Program-made: the position numbers and the translations under genes
Source: a virus
DNA length: 35,450 nucleotides
Virus record (IMG/VR): IMGVR_UViG_3300048550_000720
Span: 1-35,450 of that record
Strand: one strand, 5' to 3'
Shown: in pieces, positions 22,800 to 28,732 of the stretch
Position numbering within the stretch: position 1 is the stretch's first letter
How the letters are laid out: every line of letters begins with the position of its first letter
The notes under the pieces: generated by a model
Database searches by the model: none
What the model saw: only the letters and a program-made list of their open reading frames with translations
What the model was told of the DNA's origin: nothing

Positions 22800-22810
22800 C
22801 CCCTTAGGAG
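22800..22810 (+). promoter_or_regulatory. CCCCTTAGGAG start-associated box without hairpins
   Basis: Five bases before the ATG at 22816. The 50-base gap upstream is AT-rich (TATTTTCTGCTATTTTTG) and has no CTCGAG hairpins, so the box can occur alone. Confidence 0.7.
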
Positions 22811-22815
22811 GAAGC

Positions 22816-23040
22816 ATGGCCGAAGTAACGTCCCAAACGGACGCAACCGTAATCATTCTCAACTCGAGCGAAGCTGAACAGCTCGAGCGCGTATTCCACG
22901 ATTGGATTGACGACTCGTACAGCCGCGCCGTGGAGTGCGGCGATCCGGAAGTTCTCGAGACATACCAGGCAACCATCGGCACGCTTAGAGAGCTATTCGA
23001 CGCTATCTCGCCGAGCATTTTGGCGGGGGTAGACGCATGA
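22816..23040 (+). CDS. 74-residue acidic helical protein
   Basis: ATG behind the lone CCCCTTAGGAG box. A beta-strand start (SQTDATVIILNSSEAEQLER) is followed by an amphipathic helix (VFHDWIDDSYSRAVECG) and a second one (TLRELFDAISPSILAG). Between them the third GACATACCAGGC repeat encodes LETYQATIG. No family recognised. Confidence 0.7.
   Translation: MAEVTSQTDATVIILNSSEAEQLERVFHDWIDDSYSRAVECGDPEVLETYQATIGTLRELFDAISPSILAGVDA
22959..22976 (+). repeat. GACATACCAGGCAACCAT repeat, copy 3
   Basis: Identical to copy 1 over 18 bases but lies inside the 22816 gene, not at a start. Confidence 0.7.
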
Positions 23041-23387
23041 GTCAGGCAACCTACGCGGAATGTAATCACGCGAGCGACTACGCGGAGGCGGTGTGCCTCA
23101 CGTGTTGCGCGCATTGGTGCAACGAGTGTGACCCTGCGCCTAGCGCGCTATGTCATTACTGCCACGGGCGCGGATACTCGACCGCACTGATCGAGCCACC
23201 CGCACCCACCGTGCATTACAACGTTTTCTTCACCTCTGCCTGGGGCACGATCACCGTCACGGTCGAGGCGCACGACGAAACCGAAGCCGAGCTGCAAGCT
23301 CGAGCACGCGCACACCTCGAGGGCGGCATACCTATCAAAGTGCTCGACAGCGTGAACGAAATCGAGCTAAAGGTTCTTGGCTGGTGA
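23037..23387 (+). CDS. 116-residue protein with N-terminal zinc-binding half
   Basis: ATG overlaps the previous stop. Residues 8-45 are dense in Cys and His (ECNH, VCLTCCAHWCNECD, LCHYCHGRG), enough for two zinc ions in a cross-brace or tandem-ribbon arrangement. The C-terminal half is beta-rich (VHYNVFFTSAWGTITVTVEA), ends in VNEIELKVLGW, and may be a small barrel. CHYCHGRG resembles the CxxCxGxG of DnaJ-type zinc domains, but only one unit is present, so homology is doubtful. Confidence 0.7.
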   Translation: MSQATYAECNHASDYAEAVCLTCCAHWCNECDPAPSALCHYCHGRGYSTALIEPPAPTVHYNVFFTSAWGTITVTVEAHDETEAELQARARAHLEGGIPIKVLDSVNEIELKVLGW

Positions 23388-23518
23388 CTGTCTCGAGCTA
23401 CTGCAAGGCCCATCGGGGTCAGGAACGCGAGTGTGATCGTTGCCCTGGCCCCGATTGGGTCGTCCTCAATATCGAGATGACTTGCAACTGCAAGTGCCAC
23501 GGGAAGGAAAAAAGTTGA
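23384..23518 (+). CDS. 44-residue Cys-rich peptide
   Basis: GTG at 23384 overlaps the previous stop (GTGA). The Cys pattern includes YCKAHRGQERECDRCPGPDW and then MTCNCKCHGKEK; seven Cys and two His in 44 residues imply two metal sites. Function unknown. Confidence 0.6.
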   Translation: MTVSSYCKAHRGQERECDRCPGPDWVVLNIEMTCNCKCHGKEKS

Positions 23519-23598
23519 TCCGATTGACAACAGAAACAGATCAAGAAACAAACCAGATATGGGACGTATGGACAGTCATTGACAGGAAGGAGCAGTAA
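23515..23598 (+). CDS. 27-residue peptide, tentative
   Basis: TTG start overlapping the previous stop (TTGA) with GGGAAGGAAAAAAG upstream. Begins MIRLTTETDQETNQIWDVW and stops at TAATG, where the next gene starts. Supported only by perfect overlap on both sides. Confidence 0.45.
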   Translation: MIRLTTETDQETNQIWDVWTVIDRKEQ

Positions 23599-23783
23599 TG
23601 GCGACGTACATCATTCTGACGGTGGCCCTAGCGGTCGCACTAGCCGTATTCATATGGCGCGACGGTCGAGAAGTAGGACGCGAGGAACAATGGGTGCAGC
23701 TCGAGAAGCACCTACACGAGTTCCGATCCAACGTTCGAGTGCAAGAGCGTAGACGCCTCGAGCGCGAGACGTTCAGTGATTAG
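23598..23783 (+). CDS. One-span membrane protein, holin or spanin candidate
   Basis: 61 residues, ATG overlapping the previous stop (TAATG) and with GGAAGGAGCAGTA in front. A clear N-terminal membrane helix (TYIILTVALAVALAVFIW) is followed by a charged coiled-coil tail (REEQWVQLEKHLHEFRSN, then RVQERRRLERE). One membrane span with a basic cytoplasmic or periplasmic tail, two genes before a secreted cell-wall hydrolase, is compatible with a lysis accessory protein. It could equally be an unrelated membrane anchor. Confidence 0.6.
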   Translation: MATYIILTVALAVALAVFIWRDGREVGREEQWVQLEKHLHEFRSNVRVQERRRLERETFSD

Positions 23784-24102
23784 GTTCACCCTGCGCAAGA
23801 CCGAGAAAGAACGGCTGATCGAAACCCTCGAGCAGCCGCATAACACTGTCGGGGACGCAGCTCGAGCAGCCTGGAACGCGAGCCTCGAGGAGTTCCTCAA
23901 GCGTGAAATGTGGGTTGTGCTTGTGCGCGACCCTGGTGTCGGATTATTCCCCCACGGGCCGTACCCGACCGCGAACGCGGCGCACACGGCGATCAAATCC
24001 GGTGACATAACAGGCGCGAGTCGCGGTGCTACTGCCGCAGTCGTGCGCCTTCTTTCCCACGAGCTCGACGCCTACTACACAAGCGAAGGTGAACTATTTT
24101 GA
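23776..24102 (+). CDS. 108-residue helical protein, unknown
   Basis: GTG at 23776 lies inside the end of the previous gene (8-base overlap). The N-terminus is basic (RFTLRKTEKERLIETLEQ). Alanine-rich helices (AARAAWNASLEEFLKREM) come next, followed by WVVLVRDPGVGLFPHGPYPT and a helical tail ending YYTSEGELF. The middle looks like a small alpha/beta domain. No family recognised. Its stop overlaps the start of the hydrolase gene. Confidence 0.65.
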   Translation: MIRFTLRKTEKERLIETLEQPHNTVGDAARAAWNASLEEFLKREMWVVLVRDPGVGLFPHGPYPTANAAHTAIKSGDITGASRGATAAVVRLLSHELDAYYTSEGELF

Positions 24103-24566
24103 TTGCCCTTTTTGCAACCGTAACCCTCACAGCGTCACTGTTGAGTGGTGGGGGAGAGCCGCAGCTTCCAGCCGTAAAGCAAATCGGTGAGAAGTATCAC
24201 CCGTCGAGCGTAAGCCTGTACCAAGGCGAGGAGTACGTAGAAGGCGACAATCGGACGCGCCTGTGTATCAGGGATCGAGAGTCCAACGACATTTACTCCG
24301 CGGTGTCGAAGCCACCGAACACGTATCGAGGCGCGTACCAGATGAACGACGCCTTGATTGACGGTGCGGCGTGGATGATCCAAAAAAGTTTAAGAAAGCA
24401 GGGACATACCAGGCAACAATCGCAAAAAATCCGCAAAGAGTTGCAGGCCACCAAAGGCAACCAGATCGCCCCGTATTGGCAAGACCGCATGTTCTGGACG
24501 ATATGGAGGCAAGGCAAAGGCCGTGCGCATTGGTATCACACCGTCCCAGGGACAGCGTGTTTCTAA
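24099..24566 (+). CDS. Rpf-like secreted cell-wall hydrolase (lysozyme-like fold)
   Basis: 155 residues from TTG at 24099 (overlap TTGA). The N-terminal 17 residues are hydrophobic (IALFATVTLTASLLSG) and look like a signal peptide, although a positive charge is missing before them. The domain after residue 50 fits resuscitation-promoting-factor or transglycosylase-like proteins: LCIRDRESNDIYSAV with Glu61 as likely catalytic acid, then YRGAYQMNDALIDGAAW, and WQDRMFWTIWRQGKGRAHW near the end. Cys56 and Cys154 may form a disulphide. These enzymes cleave the glycan strand of actinobacterial peptidoglycan. The role may be lysis, or modification of the wall during entry or lysogeny. The fourth GACATACCAGGC repeat lies inside, in another frame. 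Confidence 0.7.
   Translation: MIALFATVTLTASLLSGGGEPQLPAVKQIGEKYHPSSVSLYQGEEYVEGDNRTRLCIRDRESNDIYSAVSKPPNTYRGAYQMNDALIDGAAWMIQKSLRKQGHTRQQSQKIRKELQATKGNQIAPYWQDRMFWTIWRQGKGRAHWYHTVPGTACF
24403..24420 (+). repeat. GACATACCAGGCAACAAT repeat, copy 4
   Basis: 17 of 18 bases match copies 1 and 3. Here it is read in a different frame (GHTRQQS instead of TYQATI), so conservation is of DNA or RNA, not protein. Confidence 0.65.
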
Positions 24567-24751
24567 TGTCCTGCACACACACCCTCGAGTCAGCGAAAGC
24601 GTGCGTCCTCTGCCTTGGGCGAGTTGATGACTTCACGTGCCCCGAGTGCAACAGCGACGACAACACTGTTCTGCAAGACGACTACGGGCCTAACAGAGTG
24701 ATCCTGTGCGAGTCGTGTCGCTACTTGTATGGGAGGCCGAAAGCCTCCTAG
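24566..24751 (+). CDS. 61-residue zinc-ribbon protein ending the array
   Basis: ATG overlaps the stop of the hydrolase (TAATG). The Cys pattern MSCTHTLESAKACVLCLG, then FTCPECNSDDN and LCESCRYLYGR gives three CxxC pairs and an extra Cys-His, a tandem ribbon. A small hairpin (GGAGGC with GCCTCC) lies in the last codons, just before the terminator. Probably nucleic-acid or RNA-polymerase contact, but the partner is unknown. Confidence 0.7.
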   Translation: MSCTHTLESAKACVLCLGRVDDFTCPECNSDDNTVLQDDYGPNRVILCESCRYLYGRPKAS

Positions 24752-24768
24752 CGTGCTACCATATGACT

Positions 24769-24814
24769 GGAACCTCCCGTGACTTCTCCTAAGGGGCGCG
24801 GGAGGTTCCTTTTT
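24769..24814 (+). terminator. Strong terminator of the small-gene array with box in its loop
   Basis: GGAACCTCCCG pairs with CGGGAGGTTCC (11 bp), followed by TTTTT. The 19-base loop contains CTCCTAAGGGG, the exact inverted copy of the CCCCTTAGGAG box (24786-24796). The right part overlaps the last codons of the opposite sigma-like gene. Confidence 0.8.
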
Positions 24815-25502
24815 CTTGCTCCTGAGTTTGAGCCACAGCCGCAGCGTTCGACTTCACCTCACGCATCCGTCGAGGTTGCTCCCCACCCAAAGCTCGAATG
24901 ATCCGATTGACAGCTCGAGATAGTTGATACCGCACAGTGCGCTCTGGCTTATCCATCGAGGCTGCCATGATCCCGACCTCGAGGCCACCATGCGCGAAAC
25001 GGTCATACAACAATGTCTTGTCTGCCGCTGGGAGTGACTGAAACCCTCGACGCACATCGGTAAGCATGGCCTGGTACTCGAAACCCTCAGATGGTTGCTT
25101 GCTCGAGGTTACGTAGGTTCCTCGAGGAGCAGCTGCCGTCATCGTTGTACCAGCGTCAGGCTCAAACACATCAGGCAAGAGTGTCTCGACCACGGCCTTA
25201 GTGTAAAAGTAGTAATCACCAGGCAGTGTTCCGTCACGCTCGATACGGTGCTTCTGGCAGATACCGTGCAAGTGGACACGCAGGCTAGAGCTCAACATGC
25301 CTCGAGCGTGCTTGCCGCTGGGGGAGTCGTCATCCTCGAGCCAGCCAGATACTTTTCGGGAGTTCTGAAACACCCACAGCCAAGCGTCCTGCTGTAGATC
25401 CTCGACGGGAATGATGTATCGCTGCTGCTTGCCAACCCCGTTCGAGACGCTACGAACCACTCGAGCCACCAGATTGTTTGTGAATAGTTCGTCGTTTACC
25501 AC
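24789..25502 (-). CDS. ECF-like RNA polymerase sigma factor
   Basis: 237 residues. GTG at 25502 overlaps the stop of the metallophosphoesterase gene. Residues 33-48 (VEDLQQDAWLWVFQNS) match the core-binding helix of sigma region 2. Residues about 155-207 contain SLPAADKTLLYDRFAHGG and DKPERTVRYQLSRAVNRIIR, the region 4 helix-turn-helix that reads -35 DNA. The linker between them is long (about 100 residues), and the Ala/Gln-rich tail is disordered. Sigma-like genes occur in several actinophages. I infer that it redirects host polymerase to phage promoters, perhaps the late operon. It is the last gene of the minus-strand replication block. Confidence 0.65.
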   Translation of the reverse strand: MVNDELFTNNLVARVVRSVSNGVGKQQRYIIPVEDLQQDAWLWVFQNSRKVSGWLEDDDSPSGKHARGMLSSSLRVHLHGICQKHRIERDGTLPGDYYFYTKAVVETLLPDVFEPDAGTTMTAAAPRGTYVTSSKQPSEGFEYQAMLTDVRRGFQSLPAADKTLLYDRFAHGGLEVGIMAASMDKPERTVRYQLSRAVNRIIRALGGEQPRRMREVKSNAAAVAQTQEQEKGTSRAP

Positions 25503-26242
25503 TTGTATTCTTTCCCCTCAAAGATGAACCGGCGGCCACCAATGACGGGGATAAGAGAGGGAGAGAAGGTATTTCCTGTCGAATACAAGACGCCAAAAGC
25601 TTGCTGCCATTGGTGGACTCGAGTGTAGGAAGCCTTGCGAATATCCATCGCGTGACCGACTTCCATGCCCCACAAGGTTCGAGTAATGCTGCCCTGGAAG
25701 CTTTGCGTCCAAGGAACTAGACCGGCCCTATGAACGTGCCCTTGGCACACGTTCAAGCCGATTGCTTTGCTGTTGTTCAGTGCGGAAGTACCACTTATCT
25801 GGCTCGTACGGTGCTCGTCACCGTGAATAAACATCCAATCTTTGACCCGTAAACCCTTGGGGTGAAACCGGATGCCGAGCTGGTCGAGGCGCATAAAGCT
25901 CTCGAGCTCGAGCTCCGGTACGCCGAGAAGCCCTGGGGCTTTACGCATAATGGTTGAGTAGAGCCGATCAGTGTGGTTGCTGCGGATCGTGTCAGTGACG
26001 CGCAAGGCTCGAGCTACCTCGACCCACTCGTCGCGTTCCGCACCGAGAGCCCTTGTGAAAGCATCAGGCGTTCCCTCTGACCAGCGACCTATGCTGGTGA
26101 AGTCGAGCTCGTCCCCAATGGTGATTATGCGACTTATGCGCTTGCGGTTGTCATCTATGACTCGCGCCAGTCCCTCGAATACGAAACGTTTATCGTGCAG
26201 GGGACATTGAAGATCTGGAACTACCAGGATCATCTCGCTCAT
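25496..26242 (-). CDS. Calcineurin-like metallophosphoesterase
   Basis: 248 residues. ATG at 26242 is chosen over an upstream in-frame start because AAGGAGAGTA precedes it. The metal-binding motifs appear in order: VPDLQCP (Asp10 and Gln12, where most family members have DxH), TIGDELDF (Asp44), RSNHTD (Asn89-His90), IHGDEH (His140) and CQGHVHRAG (His169, His171). The set fits the two-metal phosphoesterase fold. Substrates may be nucleotides, DNA ends or protein phosphate. The Gln in place of the first His is seen in some phage members. It overlaps the MazG-like gene by 53 bases and the sigma gene by a few. Confidence 0.8.
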   Translation of the reverse strand: MSEMILVVPDLQCPLHDKRFVFEGLARVIDDNRKRISRIITIGDELDFTSIGRWSEGTPDAFTRALGAERDEWVEVARALRVTDTIRSNHTDRLYSTIMRKAPGLLGVPELELESFMRLDQLGIRFHPKGLRVKDWMFIHGDEHRTSQISGTSALNNSKAIGLNVCQGHVHRAGLVPWTQSFQGSITRTLWGMEVGHAMDIRKASYTRVHQWQQAFGVLYSTGNTFSPSLIPVIGGRRFIFEGKEYKW

Positions 26243-26642
26243 TACTCTCCTTGGGGAGGTGTTGGGCGACACGGCCTAGCTTTAGGGAAAGCATTACTAA
26301 ATAGTTGGCGAGGTCGCACAGCTCCTCCTGCGCGCCCAACACCAGCTCGCTGCTGGTCATAGTCTCGAACGCTTGGTGACTGCCACGGTCATACTCGATT
26401 AGCCCTGGCCCCGTCACGCGCTCCACTTGCCACTCCGCAAAGTCTCGAATGTAGAAGGCCAGATCGTGGCTCGTTATCCCGAACGGGAGACTTTCGGGAG
26501 GCCCACCAACACTTGCTCGAGAGCTCGATTGTGTTTCAAGATCACTAAACCCATTCCCTCGAGTGTCGTCAATAGGATTTTCCAATCGCGCTCGCTTATC
26601 GCGTGCGGGCCAGTCATAGTTTGGTACTCCTCCGTACGTCAT
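26190..26642 (-). CDS. MazG-like NTP pyrophosphohydrolase (start uncertain)
   Basis: Up to 150 residues. The C-terminal half looks like a small all-alpha NTP pyrophosphohydrolase: FYIRDFAEWQVERVTGPG, then SSELVLGAQEELCDLANYLV with the EELxD pair expected to bind magnesium, then MLSLKLGRVAQHL. The first 55 residues are Ser/Arg/Gly-rich and resemble non-coding frame, and a better-looking small gene overlaps them in another frame. ATG at 26642 overlaps the stop of the TOPRIM gene (ATGA). GTG at 26426 with GCGGAGTGGCAA in front is an alternative that would give 78 residues but cut part of the helix. Such enzymes clean the nucleotide pool. Confidence 0.55.
   Translation of the reverse strand: MTYGGVPNYDWPARDKRARLENPIDDTRGNGFSDLETQSSSRASVGGPPESLPFGITSHDLAFYIRDFAEWQVERVTGPGLIEYDRGSHQAFETMTSSELVLGAQEELCDLANYLVMLSLKLGRVAQHLPKESNERDDPGSSRSSMSPAR
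26474..26617 (-). CDS. 47-residue small protein overlapping the MazG-like frame
   Basis: ATG at 26617 with ACGGAGGAGTACCAAACT in front, the best ribosome site in this stretch. The product begins MTGPHAISERDWKILLTTLE and continues GMGLVILKHNRALEQVLVGL, an orderly amphipathic helix pair, then stops at 26474. Reading quality is better than that of the long frame here, so I think this small gene is real and the MazG-like gene starts later or is reached by coupling. Confidence 0.5.
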   Translation of the reverse strand: MTGPHAISERDWKILLTTLEGMGLVILKHNRALEQVLVGLPKVSRSG

Positions 26643-27274
26643 AACGCCCTCAGTATTTCTTTCAGTTGGTCTGCGCCGTGGTTCACGTAAATGCTGTTCG
26701 TGTCCTCGCCAGCTGGAAGCTCGACCATGACAGCTCCGAGCTCGTTCACCATTGAGCGAGCAAAGTCCCTACCAGGCTCGTCCCCGTCAGCCAAGACGAT
26801 GATCCGATCAAAGTCCGTGAACAAGTGCCGCCAAGATTTCTTGTAAGCCTTGACACCTGGGATACCGACGCTCGTGACACCCATCTGCGTCAAAGTCATC
26901 TGGTCTATCTCGCCCTCAACGACGACAGCATCCGTGCTGTCACCCAGCAGGCAGCTGACACCAAACAGGTGCGTCGTGGTTCCGGTGCGCGACAGGTACT
27001 TCGGTGACTCATCGGTGATGCTGCGGAACCGCAGGGCAACAACGTCCCTGTTCGCCGTGATGTACGGGATAGCTAACCGACCCTCGTATCGTTCATCTCC
27101 CATAGTGGCTCCTCCCACGGGGACCACTCCAAGTCGGTACGTATTTGCGGTCTGCTCGCTTATCCCTCTGCGCGCTAGGTAAGGAAGAGCCGCTTCGAGG
27201 TTCTCGTGATACCGAGCTGTGGCTTGTTCCAGTGATTGTTTCTGCGATTCGCTTAGCCTCTCCAAAGCCGACAC
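26639..27274 (-). CDS. Primase, TOPRIM part
   Basis: 211 residues. GTG at 27274 is chosen because GGAGAAGGAAG lies upstream; it begins inside the frame of the zinc-finger piece. An N-terminal helical segment (SALERLSESQKQSLEQATAR) leads to a DnaG-like RNA-polymerase N-domain (RRGISEQTANTYRLGVVPVG and YEGRLAIPYI). The TOPRIM site follows: VVVEGEIDQMTL (Glu120) and VLADGDEPGRD (Asp163, Asp165). It would make RNA primers for the phage fork together with the adjacent CHC2 piece and the helicase. C-terminal helicase-binding domain is absent. Confidence 0.8.
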   Translation of the reverse strand: MSALERLSESQKQSLEQATARYHENLEAALPYLARRGISEQTANTYRLGVVPVGGATMGDERYEGRLAIPYITANRDVVALRFRSITDESPKYLSRTGTTTHLFGVSCLLGDSTDAVVVEGEIDQMTLTQMGVTSVGIPGVKAYKKSWRHLFTDFDRIIVLADGDEPGRDFARSMVNELGAVMVELPAGEDTNSIYVNHGADQLKEILRAL

Positions 27275-27476
27275 CTTCCTTCTCCATGATGATCTTGATT
27301 GCATCCCCACCAAAACCGCACGCATGGCAGTAGACGACGCCGAGGTCGTAGTTCAGTGACGCACTAGCTCGCTTATCTCCGTGCTCGTGGCACTTCACGT
27401 TCAGTTGCCCTGGTCGTTCGGGTGGCAGCTCCCACTCGTAGTGCTCGAGCACGGGGCCGATAGGAATGTCGCTCAC
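27093..27476 (-). CDS. Primase, CHC2 zinc-finger part
   Basis: 127 residues, ATG overlapping the previous stop. The N-terminal half is a CHC2 zinc finger: NVKCHEHGDKRASASLNYD and VVYCHACGFGGDAIKII, ligands Cys29, His32, Cys50 and Cys53, followed by the usual helix ending GFGEAKRIAETI. The last 45 residues are Ser/Arg-rich and overlap the TOPRIM gene by about 180 bases, so they may be non-essential. It recognises the priming site. Together the two genes cover the first two modules of a normal DnaG, split into overlapping frames, as in some mycobacteriophages. Confidence 0.75.
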   Translation of the reverse strand: MSDIPIGPVLEHYEWELPPERPGQLNVKCHEHGDKRASASLNYDLGVVYCHACGFGGDAIKIIMEKEGVGFGEAKRIAETITGTSHSSVSREPRSGSSLPSAQRDKRADRKYVPTWSGPRGRSHYGR

Positions 27477-27847
27477 AGCAAACCCTTCAACCGTAAAAAC
27501 TCAAGCAGATCGACAAGACGGAAAATTGCGTACGCCTGATCCGCACCCTTGCCCCTGCACTTACTCACGACCACGCCGTAGGACTCAGCCCCGTACTTTT
27601 CCTCATGATTTTCAGCCTCAACCGCAGCTTCTTTGAGCCACTCTGGAAGCTTCATCGACTTAGCGGCCTTCGCCTCGATGACCAAGAAAGTTCCATCAGT
27701 CAGGCGAATATGAAGATCGCCAACATCTTTCTTCCCCGCGCGTGCAAGTCGTTGGGCGATGTATCCAGCAGCAATCAACCAAACCTCGAGCAGATTCTCA
27801 AATCGACTTCCCTTAGCCTTGTTCCGACTGCTCATGGAGCTATTCAT
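27473..27847 (-). CDS. Holliday-junction-resolvase-like nuclease
   Basis: 124 residues from ATG at 27847 with GGGAGGAAATAG upstream. The order of motifs fits the archaeal-Hjc type PD-(D/E)XK fold: SRNKAKGSRFENLLEVWL (Glu17), ARAGKKDVGDLHIRL (Asp44), and FLVIEAKAAKSM (Glu58, Lys60). A basic amphipathic helix (PEWLKEAAVEAENHEEKYG) follows. It would cut four-way junctions arising in replication or recombination before packaging. A sequence-nonspecific nuclease of the same fold is the alternative. Confidence 0.75.
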   Translation of the reverse strand: MNSSMSSRNKAKGSRFENLLEVWLIAAGYIAQRLARAGKKDVGDLHIRLTDGTFLVIEAKAAKSMKLPEWLKEAAVEAENHEEKYGAESYGVVVSKCRGKGADQAYAIFRLVDLLEFLRLKGLL

Positions 27848-27947
27848 CTATTTCCTCCCACGGCAAGCCACAAAAGTTGCACGGCTCATACGCACCGTCA
27901 GTGCGGCACTCGTGCTCGTCCAAAGGGAAAAGGTTTGGTTGGCTCAT
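27840..27947 (-). CDS. 35-residue Cys-containing peptide
   Basis: ATG at 27947 overlaps the helicase stop (ATGA) and the stop overlaps the resolvase start region by eight bases. Contains DEHECRTDGAYEPCNFCGLP, a His and three Cys, with PWEEIDE at the end; a minimal zinc knuckle is plausible. The gene carries the ribosome site for the resolvase in its last codons, so part of its purpose could be coupling. Confidence 0.6.
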   Translation of the reverse strand: MSQPNLFPLDEHECRTDGAYEPCNFCGLPWEEIDE

Positions 27948-28732
27948 GGCCCACCAGCTCGCTCCGACTCACCGATCCAGGCTCGAGCCGGTTCGTACGA
28001 GAACCAATCGACCGTTTGCCCGTGGGAATCCATCAAGCCGTAACGGTTCTTCACCGCACCGACACCAAGCCACCCGTCCTGCGTCGTGACCGACAGGACA
28101 AGAGCTGGTGTTTCGGCGGTTTTGCCCTGGATCGCTTCAAGCGGTGGCACGGTTCCAGGCTGGTGTGGTCGAGACAAGCTCATGTGGTGCAAGATCACCG
28201 CGGCGAGCTCCCACTTGCGGGCCAGGAACTTCATATCCAGTAGGAACTGCTTGCCCCACTCGTCCCCAGGGTCACGCATAACGTCCGTCAGGTTGTCCAC
28301 GATCAGCATGGTTGGCCCGTTACTAAACATCTCAGCGTGCGCCTCAACGAGCTCCTCGATCAGCTCAGCTCGAGGGTTGCTACTCCAATCCCAACGCAAG
28401 TGCGGCTCGCTCCTCAACAAGTCCGACGCGCGCTTCCGATCCGTCGTCAGGAGCTCCTCCATTTCTTTCTGGTCTTTGCCGGTGATAATCGACATAAGCC
28501 GGATGCTTTGCGTCGCCATGTGTGAGTCGGCACTGACGTACAAGGTCGGCACTTTCGCGCGGTACGCGAGGTTCAGTGCGACCATCGACTTTCCCGTGCT
28601 GGGACGCCCCGCGATCATTGACACTTCACCGACGCGGAAGCTGATGCCTCGAGCTGCAAGTGCGGGCCAGATGTTCGGTACGGACGGTGCTTGCGCAGTG
28701 GGTGAAAGCACAGCCTTGTGGAGCTGCCTCAT
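27944..28732 (-). CDS. DnaB-like replicative helicase (RecA-fold core only)
   Basis: 262 residues. Walker A is IAGRPSTGKSM (42-50), Walker B TMLIVDNLTDVM (141-152). An arginine/glutamine sensor segment lies around LILHH-like VILHHMSLSRPHQPG. The beta-strands and spacing fit the C-terminal ATPase of DnaB/Gp4 helicases. The N-terminal primase-interaction domain is missing, so the protein is shorter than bacterial DnaB (around 450). It would unwind DNA at the fork. ATG at 28732 overlaps the upstream stop (ATGA). Confidence 0.8.
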   Translation of the reverse strand: MRQLHKAVLSPTAQAPSVPNIWPALAARGISFRVGEVSMIAGRPSTGKSMVALNLAYRAKVPTLYVSADSHMATQSIRLMSIITGKDQKEMEELLTTDRKRASDLLRSEPHLRWDWSSNPRAELIEELVEAHAEMFSNGPTMLIVDNLTDVMRDPGDEWGKQFLLDMKFLARKWELAAVILHHMSLSRPHQPGTVPPLEAIQGKTAETPALVLSVTTQDGWLGVGAVKNRYGLMDSHGQTVDWFSYEPARAWIGESERAGGP

